Assembly (NCBI GenBank): GCA_037176905.1
Contig: JBBBWG010001671.1
Location: 1-32,403, forward strand
Direction of reading: 5' to 3'
Length of the DNA stretch: 32,403 bases
Origin: Azolla pinnata
Lineage: Eukaryota > Streptophyta > Polypodiopsida > Salviniales > Salviniaceae
Part shown: in pieces, positions 1 through 9,767 of the stretch
Numbering within the stretch: position 1 is the first letter of the stretch
Layout of the letters: each line of letters begins with the position of its first letter
Made by a program: the position numbers and the translations under genes
The notes under the pieces: model-generated
Seen by the model: only the letters and a program-made list of their open reading frames with translations
What the model was told of the DNA's origin: nothing
The model's database searches: none

Positions 1-2
1 TG

Positions 3-666
3 CGCCGCGCGCGCTCGCACCTGGTCGAGGTCCGCGCCGCCCGCTGGCTGCGCCGCCGCGGCGACTGGCGCCGCTGGCCGCCCCTCCTCCCGCCGGAAGC
101 TTCTAGAAGCTGCCCCGCGGAAGCTTCCTCCCGAAGCTGCCCCCCGGAAGCTTCTAGAAGCTGCCCCGCGGAAGCTTCCTCCCGAAGCTGCCCCGCGGAA
201 GCTTCTAGAAGCTGCCCCGCGGAAGCTTCCTCCCGAAGCTGCCCCGCCGAAGCTTCTAGAAGCTGCCCCGCGGAAGCTTCTTCTTCTTCTTCTGCTCCTT
301 CTGGAATCAGTCGGGAAGCTGCTGCTGCTGCCGCCGCTGTTTCTTCTCCTCCTCCTCCTCCTCCTCCTCCTCCTCCTCGAAGCTGTAGGGAAGCTTCTGC
401 TTCTGCTGCTTCTGCCGCTTCTTCTAGAGTCAGTGCGGAGGCTTCTGCTTCTGCTGCTTCTGCCGCTTCTTCTAGAGCCAGTGCGGAGGCTTCTGCTTCT
501 GCTTCTTCTTCTCCTTCTCGAGGAGGCAGTACGGATGATTCCCTCCCGTCAACGTCGTCCTCCTCCTCGACGCCGTCGCCTCCATCATCTTCGACGCCAT
601 CATCCTCGCCTTCGACATCATCTCCATCTTCAGCACCACTACCCTCGCCATCAACACCGCCACCGC

Positions 667-732
<66 letters not shown>

Positions 733-1439
733 TATCATCATCGTCCTCGCGATTGAACTTGCCATCGCTGTTGCCATTGTCGGCCTCCTCGGGCGCCTCG
801 TGTTCCTCCTCCTATTCCTCGCCATCGCCATCATCGTCGCCGTCATCATCATCATCGCCATCGCCATCGCCATCGCCATCGCCGTGGCCTTCATCTATGC
901 CTTCGCCGTCACCATCCTCAGCCTCAACAGTATGTTTGCCACCGCTGTCTTCAATGGAAGACAGCATCATGGAAGAAGGAGAGGAAGTCAATGAAGAAGG
1001 AGAAGAAGAAGAGGAAGAGGAAGTCAATGAAGAAGAAGAAGCGGAAGGGGAAGTCAATGAAGAAGAAGAAGAAGAGGAAGGGGAAGTCAATGAAGAAGAA
1101 GAAGAAGAGGAAGCGGAAGTCAATGAAGAAGAAGAAGAGGAAGCGGAAGTCAATGAAGAAGAAGAAGAAGAAGCGGAAGTCAATGAAGAAGAAGAAGAAG
1201 AAGCGGAAGAGGAAGTCAATGAAGAAGAAGAAGAGGAAGAGGAAGTCAATGAAGAAGTAGAAGAGGAAGAGGAAGTCAATGAAGAAGTAGAAGAAGAGGA
1301 AGAAGAGGGAGTCAATGGCGGGGGCGATGCTACTACGAGGCCGGCTCCAGCATATGCTTCTCTGATGCATTGCTTGGGCAAGGTGGCTGTGGAGATTCTG
1401 GCATCTATGGCATGGGGGGTTCGCCTGGCATGGCTATGA
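3..1439 (+). CDS. Possible Ser/Pro-rich then Glu-rich low-complexity protein, 5' end missing
   Basis: I do not recognise this gene. The frame beginning at base 3 has no stop until TGA at 1437-1439, so about 478 codons stay open and the start lies outside the window. In order it reads an Arg/Trp/Pro-rich stretch, 17-codon repeats rich in Ala, Ser and Cys (96-281), Ser/Ala/Pro runs with 16-codon repeats (393-520), a Ser run from TCA codons (669-740), more Ser/Pro, then an acidic block with 11 Val-Asn dipeptides separated by runs of Glu (about 985-1315), and a non-repetitive tail of about 40 codons ending in Ala-Trp-Leu. All unit lengths are multiples of three, and open spacers link unlike repeats, which supports coding. 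Against it, trinucleotide repeats avoid stops by nature, no start or domain is visible, and no promoter can be judged. It could be an exon of a larger gene or non-coding repeat DNA. Confidence 0.4.
96..281. repeat. 51-bp tandem repeat with heat-shock-element-like trimers
   Basis: About 3.6 copies of a 51-bp unit start at 96, 147, 198 and 249 and are nearly identical. Each unit begins GAAGCTTCTAGAAGC, a perfect GAAnnTTCnnGAA array (the consensus heat-shock-factor site), which contains the 14-bp palindrome AGCTTCTAGAAGCT. A second GAAGCTTC palindrome follows 24 bases later in each unit. The unit equals 17 codons, so it also fits the open frame through this region. Confidence 0.85.
393..520 (+). 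repeat. 48-bp tandem repeat, GCTTCTGCT-rich
   Basis: Units start at 393, 441 and 489. The first two are nearly identical and the third is shorter and changes into CTT/CTC runs. Each unit is 16 codons (Ala/Ser-rich with Arg-Val-Ser or Arg-Ala-Ser) in the open frame of this region. Confidence 0.7.
669..740. repeat. (TCA)n microsatellite
   Basis: About 24 TCA triplets with one TTA interruption at 732-734. It reads as poly-Ser in the open forward frame; the other frames give the poly-His and poly-Met runs. Confidence 0.95.
985..1315 (+). repeat. GAA-rich repeat with GTCAAT spacers
   Basis: Eleven GTCAAT hexamers are separated by 24-36 bases of GAA, GAG and GCG codons. The spacing varies only in steps of three, so the Val-Asn/Glu frame is kept across the array. 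Confidence 0.85.
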
Positions 1440-2614
1440 AGTCAGAGGAGTTTGGTTTTCCTTCTGACTCAGAAGAAGCTCCATGATAGATTTATATATA
1501 TATATATATATATGTGCAGATCAAGCAGTTGCGGCAGAAGATGCAGAATTCGAGAGAATGCATGCGGTTGCTTCTTCCCCGGGATTGATTTTTCAGTGGC
1601 TGAGGCTTTGGTTCCGTCTCCTGGCGGCGACGATGTCGTATAAACGGCGTCAGATGCCGAAGACCAAGAGCTCGCTCGGTAATTGTCAACAACCCTCGGC
1701 CCTGAAACCCTGAACTCTGAACCCTAGTTTTGTGCTTGGAGCGCGGCGTGTGTGATCGATTAGTCGATCATCTGAGTCCTCCTTGAGCGTGTGCTTTTTG
1801 ATAAGAGACATCGTGTCCCGTTGATCAGCTCTCTCGGCTGACTTGTTGTCGTGATTTTGTGTTATGTTTTTTCTTAACCCCCCATAGTTTGTCACAGCTC
1901 TCTGTGCTCGAACAGTACAAGGGCGCCGAGCTTGTTAAAACACTAGAAACTGATGATACTTAACTACACGAAGAACCGATTAAAGAGGCTGTTTTTCTTT
2001 CTTTTTACATAGGAAGATTCGTACTAGTTTGGGGTGCACTGTACAAATTGGACCAGCATGAGCAACTACAAATTGTTCTCTCTGTCGTCGACTGAGAAAC
2101 AGGAGAGAGGCGGTTTTGTTGTGGGTGGTGTTTCGGAGAACAAAAACCACTACGGAATTGTTTGTTCACACAATCGGAATCTCTCACATGTCTTAACTAA
2201 CACGATGGAGCACTACGGCGATTTTCTCGGGGCGATTCACAGCACAAACTGAACCCAAAAAATTCACTCCATTGCTTGTCAAGCTAGTCGGTTTTGCGCT
2301 GCGATCTCCTTTCTTTGACAATAGGCAACGAACGTGCCTTGTTTTCGAGGACACGCCACTCTGCGCCCACCACCACTCAGGCCCAGATCCTGTATACGGA
2401 TCGGTGGGGTATATGCTGCGGAAGCGTCGATCCCAACAGCCATTAATCGATGGATCACGCGTACGAATCATGAGAAGCGCATGCACCGAAGAGCACTTCG
2501 GAGGAGGCTCTCGATCTGGCGACACGTTGCTCACACCATTACACCCAAAAAAAACCTCCCGTACACGATCGACGGGCTTTCGAATTTGCCTTTTGCGCCG
2601 GATCTGTGTGGTGA
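1440..2614. other. Intergenic region with no recognised gene
   Basis: It holds a short (TA)n run at 1493-1513 and a few degenerate CCCTGAA/CCCTAG telomere-like words near 1690-1730. Short open frames at 2034-2252 and 2272-2802 show no family resemblance. I see no splice-consistent gene here. Confidence 0.6.
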
Positions 2615-3125
2615 TCCAGAACTTGGATCATAGCCTCCGATTCTGCGCTGTAAAAGAGCGCGTCGATCAAAAACTGTCGTCGTCCGAAAACTCTGATCAG
2701 AGCCTCCGATCTGCACGATCTATGGAACCTGCAGAACAGAGAGCAGATCCGAGACTCCGATTACAGCAGCCGATTTGCAGCAGTTTAGGCTTTAGGGTTT
2801 AGGGTTTACAGATCTCCGACTCGGATAAAAGGGCCAACCGATCTATATACTCCAGATCCTTGCAGCAGAGCGATCTCGGACTCGGATGAAGGGCAACCGA
2901 AAACTGCATTGCACGAGCTGTTTTCTCTCAGATTCGTGCCGTAGAGTGGATCTCGGACGCGGATCAGCGGGCAACCGGATCCGCATCGCACGATCGCTTT
3001 TACAGATCCGATCATCGAGGCAAACCGAGAATCTGCATTTGCCCGATCTTCAGCCGGCTGTGATCAGATTATGTCGACGCAACAAAGCGATCTCAGCAAC
3101 CCTGAATCAGGGCAATCGGTCGACC
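2615..3125 (+). repeat. Degenerate 60-77-bp repeats (GATCTCGGACTCGGAT type)
   Basis: The core GATCTC(C/G)GACTCGGAT followed by GGGCAACCG recurs at about 2811, 2872 and 2949. A related GATCATAGCCTCCGAT / GATCAGAGCCTCCGAT pair sits at about 2625 and 2693. The copies are diverged and look like an old minisatellite. Confidence 0.6.
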
Positions 3126-3140
3126 TGATTGCTTCCCTTT

Positions 3141-3235
3141 AAACCCTAAAACCCGAAACCCTAAACCCTAAAACCCGAGACCCTAAACCCTAAAACCCGA
3201 AACCCTAAACCCCCCTAAACCCCTTAAACCCTAAA
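3141..3235. repeat. Telomere-like AAACCCTAAA tract
   Basis: About 95 bases of AAACCCTAAA mixed with AAACCCGAAA and CCCTTAAACC variants, close to the plant telomere unit (TTTAGGG on the other strand). It lies about 280-380 bases upstream of the calreticulin start. Such telo-boxes are known in promoters of plant housekeeping genes, but this could equally be an interstitial telomere-like relic. Confidence 0.85.
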
Positions 3236-3369
3236 TACTCTTTATTTAACTAATTGAATCTTGCCCTAAAGTTGTCTGCTTTTGGCCCAATGTGAAACCG
3301 CCCATTTCTTCTTCTTCTTCTTCTTCTTCTTCTTCTTTCAAAAATTTGAAGAAGCGCTGAGTTTTGCCT

Positions 3370-3383
3370 TATTTATATATTTA
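3370..3383 (+). promoter_or_regulatory. Likely TATA box of the calreticulin gene
   Basis: TATTTATATATTTA lies about 135-147 bases before the calreticulin ATG. Transcription would then start near 3400-3410, at the head of a CTT/GCTTCT-rich leader. The position and AT core fit a plant TATA box; no start-site data are available. Confidence 0.5.
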
Positions 3384-3396
3384 GCCCTTCTTGCGC

Positions 3397-3470
3397 CTTC
3401 TTCTTCTGCTTCTTCTTCTTCTTCTTCTTCTTCTTCTTCTGCTTCTGGCTTCTGCTTCTGCTTCTTCTTG
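3397..3470 (+). repeat. CTT/GCTTCT-rich leader of the calreticulin gene
   Basis: An almost pure pyrimidine tract of TTC and GCTTCT triplets ends about 45 bases before the ATG at 3517. A separate (TTC)n run sits at 3306-3337. It is likely 5' untranslated sequence; CT-rich leaders are common in plant genes. Confidence 0.7.
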
Positions 3471-3516
3471 TCGAGGAGACTGCGAGCGGAAGACGGCGAG
3501 CTCGCTGAGAGCAGCC

Positions 3517-6500
3517 ATGGCGTACAAACTGACCTCTTCCTTCTGCTTCTCCGCCTTCCTCTCTGCATTCTTCATTTCCTGCGCGTTCGCTTCACCACAG
3601 TACCACTTCCAGGAGAAATTCGACGGTATACCTCATCCGTCATCATCATCATCATCATCATCTTCTTCTTCTTCTCTTTCCTGTTTTTCTGCTTTGTTGC
3701 TTGTACTCCTATCTTCCATTCATGGCGGATATTACCCCCATCCATCTCTCCCTCGCGCAATCCATGTATTTTTCTTTCGTTTTTGTTTGCTTTTTTTTTT
3801 CGTGAGTTGTAGAAAGGCAGCTCAAACCATCCGCAGTGCAGAATTTAGAATAGATCGCTACTCGATTTCTGCTGCAAGAGCTCCTCATTTCGCACATGAA
3901 AGTCCTGTTTTTATCTATTTTTGTGGTAGCCGATGCCAGATCAAGGGAGGGTGATGACGGATCCAGCGTAGTTTTGAAATATACGCATCCTCCGTAGATC
4001 CTCCGAGGAAATTCTGTGTCAGATCTAATGGCCTGGATTAATCAGAGGCTCGTAAATACCACTCCAGGAATTTCAAACAGAAAATCTGGATCAGCCACCA
4101 TCTCTGTCGTGGAGATTTTTTAGTGTCAGATCTACTCTCACACATGCTTTCTCGCGCTCTTTCTCTCTCTTTCTTCTGTTAATGAGAAGGATCAAGCTTT
4201 AAGCTAGGACGTGCTACCAGATCTGGGTTTGCAACGACAATTAGCTGATCATCTTCTCGTTTTAGCTGAGAAGATGAAATTATGCGAGTCTATTTCTCAC
4301 ATATTCCTCCCTGTTTTCTAAATTTACACATCATCTGTTGATTCAAAACTAGACCGTCAAAGCCTATACCATGGAAAAGGAATTCCATCTTTGTGTAGCT
4401 GGATGAGTGCAAAAAAGGAATCTATCATCTTTGTTTATGTAATTCCTTTTTTTGTTAAGAAAAAAAAAATCTCTGCTTGTAGATGGGTGGGAGAGCCGGT
4501 GGGTGATATCTGACTGGAAAAAGAGCGAAGGTGCTGCTGGAGATTGGGTTCACACAGCTGGAAAATGGCATGGAGATCCTGAAGACAAAGGTGAAGCAAT
4601 ATTGCAAAATCATAACCATGAGCATGGACATGATCATAATAATGATCATGATGATGAAATACCAACACAATCGTTATCATGATCACGAGCATGCTCATAA
4701 TACGAACTCATACTCATGAATACATGCAAATGGTACTCGTCACCATCACCATCCTCACCTTTTTCTTTTTCAGGCATTCAAACTTCCCCAGATTCGCGAT
4801 TCTTTGCTATCTCTGCTGAGTTCCCGGAATTCAGTAACAAGGGCAAGAACCTCGTGCTCCAGTTCTCAGTGAAGCATGAGCAAGACCTTGATTGTGGCGG
4901 TGGATACATCAAATTGCTGAGTGGCGATGTAGATCAGTCCTCGTTCGGTGGAGATACGCCTTACAGGTCCGTAACCTGATAGATTCTCTTAATTCATTCT
5001 CATTCAAAAGACGAAGTCATTTTTTGCGAACTGTAATGAACTGTATGTTGGTTTTTCATTTCCTTTCTCTTCTTTCAACATTGTACTTGTTTCCTTGATG
5101 AAATCGATGTAGCATTTTTGTTTTTTGCCTGATGAAATGTCTGTCGGGGTTTTTTCCTTTCTTTCTCCTTTCAGCATTATGTTTGGACCTGACATCTGTG
5201 GATACAGTACCAAGAAGGTTCATGTCATCTTGAATTACAAGGGGAAAAACCATAACATTGAGAAAGACATTCCTTGTGAAACTGATCAGCTCACTCATGT
5301 CTACACACTCATCTTGAAGCCTGATAACACTTATGCTGTACTTGTGGATAACGAAGAGAAAAAATCCGGTAGCTTGTACAAGGATTGGAAAATGCTACCC
5401 CCACAGAAGATCAAAGATCCAGATGCGAAGAAAGTAAGATGATTTTTTGAGTTCTTCTGAGCACATTTTTTGTTTGCTGTCTTCATCTTCGTCTCTCTCT
5501 CTCTCTCTCTCATTCGAGCTGTGTGTGTGTTTGCTTATCGTCATGATATGTGTTTGTTCCAGCCTGAAGATTGGGATGACAAGGAGTACATCGATGATCC
5601 GGAAGATACGAAACCAGAGGTGATACATTATATGCTCAGAGCGTTTTGTAAATTTTATTAAATGGTCTGTTTTAGTTATAAGCATGAAGAAACATTAGGT
5701 TGATGAGCATTTACTGTGGATATTGACAGGGATATGACGATATCCCAGCTGAAATAGTTGATCCCGAAGCCACAAAGGTAGTTACTCTTTTCTGAAGAAT
5801 ATGCAGTAGTGGTTGGTTGGTTGTGTGCAATGATTTGATATTGTCAAATTTGTGACATATTTCTTTACCTTCTTCATCATGTAGTTATTCTCTTTTGAAG
5901 ATTGTGCAGTACTACTAGTAGTTAGCAATTATTTGATATTCTCAGATTTATGACATAGACCTTTTTTGCCTCTTGATCAGCCCGAGGATTGGGAAGATGA
6001 AGAGGATGGTGAGTGGAAAGCACCCACGATCCCTAATCCCGAGTATAAGGGTCCATGGAAGCCGAAGGTATAACTATTCTGGCTGTTATTTTTAATTGAA
6101 TGTCTTTCTGCATGTATGTCATGAATATTCTGCAATGCTCATCATAATTGTTCTACTTTCGAGTATGAGTCTTGTCTGTGGAAAAAAGTTCCTCATGTGG
6201 ATTTGTTGATAAAAAATGCAGAGAATCAAGAACCCTACCTACAGTGGAAAGTGGAAAGCTCCTTTGATTGACAATCCTGGTAAGGCTCTTCCTCTTTTTA
6301 TAAGGCATTATTTATTTTTATCAAAAAGTTTTGTGATCCTTGGCTTAGAGACTTGGATTGGTTTGTTCACTAGAATATGAGGATGATGCCGAGCTCTATG
6401 TCTTCAAGAATTTGAAGTATGTTGGAATTGAGCTGTGGCAGGTATTGATCTTTACTTATTTGAATTGCTGGAAACGTTAAAGTGGAAGGCTTTTGTTTTT

Positions 6501-8037
6501 CGTAAAGAATTTTTTTAATCTATACTTATTTGAATAGCTCGAAACATTAAAGTGGAAGGTTTTTGTTTTTCTTAAAGAGTTTCTTTACAAGCTATAGAGT
6601 GAACATGATTATACAGTATTAATAAGTATTGGAGCTTCTTAACGCATATTAAGAGATTCCTAATCAAGGATTTCGTGTGTAAGATATCTGCTATTATTCT
6701 CTCTAGGTGAAAGCAGGCTCATTGTTTGATAACATATTGATAACTGACGATATTGATTATGCCAAAACTTTTGCTGAAGAAACTTGGGGCAAGAACAAGG
6801 AGGTTAGTGTTATCATTTACTGGATGTATTTTTCAATTTTGGCGGGTGTATATGACTATCTGTCCTATATTTCAATTAATCCCTTCACTCTCTTGATATA
6901 TAACAGGCAGAGAAGAAAGCCTTCGATGAAATTCAGAAGACCAAGGATGAGGTATGAATTTATCGTCATGACCTACTTTTTTTGTACATAAGAAATAATG
7001 CTAGACTGTGCTGGAACAAGACATGGTCCATGAGTTTGCCCAAAATGGTTCAAAGCCATTTTGTGTTGGTCAAATGTTAGCTAGCTACTGTGCATGCGGA
7101 TTTTTACTTTGGATCAGGAATGCCCTCTGACTGATTGCTGATCTTTGAGAAGAATTATAACTATTTTTCACTTACAGAAAATCTCTGTTCAGAAATGAGT
7201 CAGCAAGCAGACAAATGGAATCGGTCGTTGTTGATGTCGTACTAATGCTGTATTAACTTGATTGCAGGAAACAAAGAAGTTCGATGATGTTGATGATGAG
7301 GATGATGTAAGTGGTCTCCTTATATATCATGTGCACATATCATAAGCTAGTTCTCATGTGCTTTATTCTATGGTTCTTTTTGTTTCCCAAGAATGAAAAT
7401 CTACTCCTTAATGGCTACACCAATTCCTTGTAAAATGTATATGCACATTTAAGGCTTTAAAACTTTTTTTAACTGCTTCACATTCATCTGTTTCATGCTG
7501 ATCTTTGAGAAGAATTATAACTATTTTTCACTTACAGAAAATCTCTGTTCAGAAATGAGTCAGCAAGCAGACAAATGGAATCGGTCGTTGTTGATGTCGT
7601 ACTAATGCTGTATTAACTTGATTGCAGGAAACAAAGAAGTTCGATGATGTTGATGATGAGGATGATGTAAGTGGTCTCCTTATATATCATGTGCACATAT
7701 CATAAGCTAGTTCTCATGTGCTTTATTCTATGGTTCTTTTTGTTTCCCAAGAATGAAAATCTACTCCTTAATGGCTACACCAATTCCTTGTAAAATGTAT
7801 ATGCACATTTAAGGCTTTAAAACTTTTTTTAACTGCTTCACATTCATCTGTTTCATGCTTTACTAACCGATGCATTGACACAATGGATCATAGGCTGAGG
7901 AAGACGACTCTGGATCGGATGAGGATGATGCTCACGTAAGAAGACCGTAATCTTTCGATCACAAAAATTTGGGTTCCTTGAATCACTACTGAACTGAGTT
8001 CTGTTCTACATTCCTGGTTTTGCAGGATGAATTGTGA
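3517..8037 (+). CDS. CRT: Calreticulin, ER-resident Ca2+-binding lectin chaperone
   Basis: Fifteen exons: 3517-3625, 4483-4590, 4774-4966, 5175-5433, 5563-5619, 5730-5777, 5981-6067, 6222-6279, 6374-6441, 6707-6802, 6907-6951, 7268-7306, 7628-7666, 7894-7935, 8026-8037. All introns are GT-AG and phases agree, giving 419 residues. Residues 1-25 form a signal peptide. The globular N-domain carries both calreticulin signatures: [12 protein letters not shown] (106-117) and IMFGPDICG (138-146), with Cys113 and Cys145 as the expected disulfide. The proline-rich P-domain has PEDWxD-type and GxWKxPxIxNPxY-type repeats (about 217-315). The acidic C-domain ends in HDEL, so the protein should be kept in the ER lumen, where the family folds glycoproteins and buffers calcium. 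Exon 12 occurs twice in frame ([13 protein letters not shown], residues 377-402) because of a perfect 360-bp tandem duplication; one copy would give 406 residues. Both lengths are normal for plants. The start is the first ATG after the TATA box. Confidence 0.97.
5778..5958 (+). repeat. Diverged tandem duplication in calreticulin intron 6
   Basis: The first about 80 bases of the intron (GTAGTTACTC... to TTTGTGACATA) are repeated in diverged form about 103 bases later (GTAGTTATTC... to TTTATGACATA). The copied part begins at the 5' splice site, so the intron holds a second donor-like GTAGTT at 5881. Confidence 0.6.
6451..6590 (+). repeat. 70-bp tandem duplication in calreticulin intron 9
   Basis: Two similar copies begin near 6454 and 6524 (ACTTATTTGAAT ... 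TTAAAGTGGAAGG ... TTTTGTTTTTC) and differ by scattered changes. It is intronic and has no visible effect on splicing. Confidence 0.7.
7136..7859 (+). repeat. Perfect 360-bp tandem duplication containing calreticulin exon 12
   Basis: Bases 7136-7499 match 7496-7859 at every position compared, an offset of exactly 360. The copies diverge at 7135 versus 7495 and at 7500 versus 7860, so the junction shares four bases (TGCT). Each copy carries the end of intron 11 with its ATTGCAG acceptor, the 39-bp exon and its GTAAGT donor, so both exon copies look spliceable. The lack of any difference points to a very recent event or an assembly artefact. Confidence 0.95.
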
Positions 8038-8999
8038 TTTGTCTTCAGACGTAGCGCAGCAGGGCATATGCTGGATACGCAGTTTTAGTCGATTAGTTAG
8101 ACAATGGGGAAGAAAAAAAGCCCTTTTGTATTGAGTAATGAACGATTTTGTTTGTGCATTAGTTTGCACGATTGACATTTTTGGGAATGACAAGAACCAC
8201 TATCCTTCCGATTTCTTTAATGTTCTCGGTTTCTGCATGCCGTGTATGTGGTTTTATGGTTAATATTGTGGCATAATGGTAAATGTTCCAGCGACGAATG
8301 AGGATTATATACTCATTTTGTCATATATCTTTATATGGCATTGTCAATTCCAAATTGGAAAGATCATGCTCGGTATCTGATCTAATTTTGGGCTCTGTAT
8401 AGTTGATGCTAGATTTTAGCTTCGTAATCACTCGTATTTCAAACTTGTTAGTTAATAAACTCAAAATCCCAATCGTAAGTTGCTTCAAAGAAGAAACAAT
8501 TGGCCAAGTCTGATATTGTTTGTGATGGTTTTAAGTTAGGCTGTAAGAAAAGGGAGAACTAGTAACTACTTGGGAACACCTCACAAAATTATAAATTATA
8601 TTTTGATGCATGTTAAAATTAGAAACTATAAATTAATGCCTATTCTAACCACTACTATTCTGAATCAATAATTAAGCTATAATCATTATCGTCCCCAATG
8701 TAATTAGGCCATCAGGCTCAATCACCTACGCTAAGTACTGCTGATATGTAATATAACAGGAGACATTCTCGGAGAAGCTGCTCCATTTATCGGTTAACCT
8801 CGGATTTGGTCGGATCGTAATTTCAGCAACCCTAACCTCCGATAATTACATCAAGGACGATCACAATTCTGACTTAAATTAGTGAGAATGCCGATTATGG
8901 AATAGCAATAGTAAGACGAGCTGTTAATTTGTCATTTCTAGTTCCAAACGTAATTTATATTTTTGTGAGGTGCTGGTAAAGAATTCCAATGGCTCTCTC
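8038..8999. other. Calreticulin 3' region and AT-rich intergenic DNA
   Basis: The first few hundred bases should include the calreticulin 3' untranslated region. I see no gene, repeat array or RNA gene here, and the open frames are short and unlike known families. Confidence 0.6.
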
Positions 9000-9215
9000 T
9001 AATACCCATCATCATCTTCTGAGCAAAAATACGCCCACGATTCCAGCGGCGCTAGTATAAAAGCCATCATCTCCTGAGCAAAAATCTAGCCAAGATTTCG
9101 ATGGCTCCAACATAAGAATCATCGTCTTCCGAGCAACAATACCTGAGATTTTCAACAGCTCCAGACATCGACAGCCTTTGCGCAAAATACACACCCATCC
9201 GAGCTAGATACCTGA
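9000..9215 (-). repeat. Dispersed minisatellite-like repeat, inverted relative of 25205-25440
   Basis: Read on the minus strand this contains units with GCTC(A/G)GA(A/G)GA(C/T)GATGAT followed by GGAGCCATCGAAATCTT-like sequence. It matches the array at 25205-25440 in order, including the GGTATCTAGCTC and GTCTGGAGC(A/T)GTTG(A/C)AAATCTCAGG segments. Both loci are flanked by TATG/TACA-rich DNA. Confidence 0.7.
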
Positions 9216-9520
9216 AATTTGAACAAATACATACATATATACATACAGATATATGTAATTCTCCATACAGAAATACATACACATACATACATACATACAT
9301 ACATACATAGATATAGATATATGTAATTCTCCATATAGAAACATAGACATACATACATACATAGATACATATACATGTAATTCTCCATACAGAAACATAG
9401 ACATACATGCATACATAGATCCGGATACATGTAGTTCTCCATACAGAAATGCACATATACATACATAGATACCGATACATGTAATTCTCCATACATACAT
9501 ACATACATACATACATGCTT
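9216..9520. repeat. TACA-rich minisatellite
   Basis: ACAT/ACATAG runs are punctuated by GTAATTCTCCATA at 9255, 9323, 9377, 9431 (as GTAGTTCTCCATA) and 9481, so the unit is 50-68 bases. The minus-strand frames through it (Tyr/Met/Cys runs) are repeat artefacts. Confidence 0.85.
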
Positions 9521-9571
9521 GTCCATTTTGTGCTGGTTTTTCTTGTCCGGACAAGTGTGAAACCAGGGACC

Positions 9572-9584
9572 TTCTAGAACCTTC
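9572..9584. promoter_or_regulatory. Perfect heat-shock element upstream of Cpn20
   Basis: TTCTAGAACCTTC is an uninterrupted TTCnnGAAnnTTC trimer, the consensus heat-shock-factor site, ending 183 bases before the Cpn20 ATG. A second site with one mismatch (TTCTAGATCCTTC) follows at 9594-9606. Heat induction is a common property of chaperonin genes, so the placement makes sense; no expression data are available. Confidence 0.55.
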
Positions 9585-9605
9585 CTCATTATCTTCTAGA
9601 TCCTT

Positions 9606-9662
9606 CTTTCTTCTTCTTCTTCTTTCTTCTTTCTTCTTCTTCTTCTTCTTCTTCTTCTTCTT
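9606..9662 (+). repeat. (TTC)n microsatellite in the Cpn20 5' region
   Basis: TTC/TTTC triplets end about 105 bases before the ATG and probably lie in or next to the 5' untranslated region, as in the calreticulin gene. No clear TATA box is visible between this tract and the ATG. Confidence 0.85.
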
Positions 9663-9767
9663 GTGGATCATCTTCCTCTGTTGGATTTCAGCCATAGCTC
9701 GGACTGTGTTCCTCTCTGCACTTCCTTTGCGCGCTCCTGCATCTCTGCTTCCTCCTGCTCCTCCCCC

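Noticed and set aside
472..894. Minus-strand frame rich in Met
   Set aside because: It is the complement of (TCA)n and (GCCATC)n runs read in another frame; composition alone explains it.
3287..3305. ER-stress element (CCAAT-N9-CCACG) before calreticulin
   Set aside because: CCAAT at 3287 is followed at the right spacing by CCCAT, not CCACG, so the second half-site is missing.
9663..9767. N-terminal extension of Cpn20 from 9663
   Set aside because: That position is GTG, not ATG; the first ATG in the frame is 9768 and it begins a normal transit peptide.
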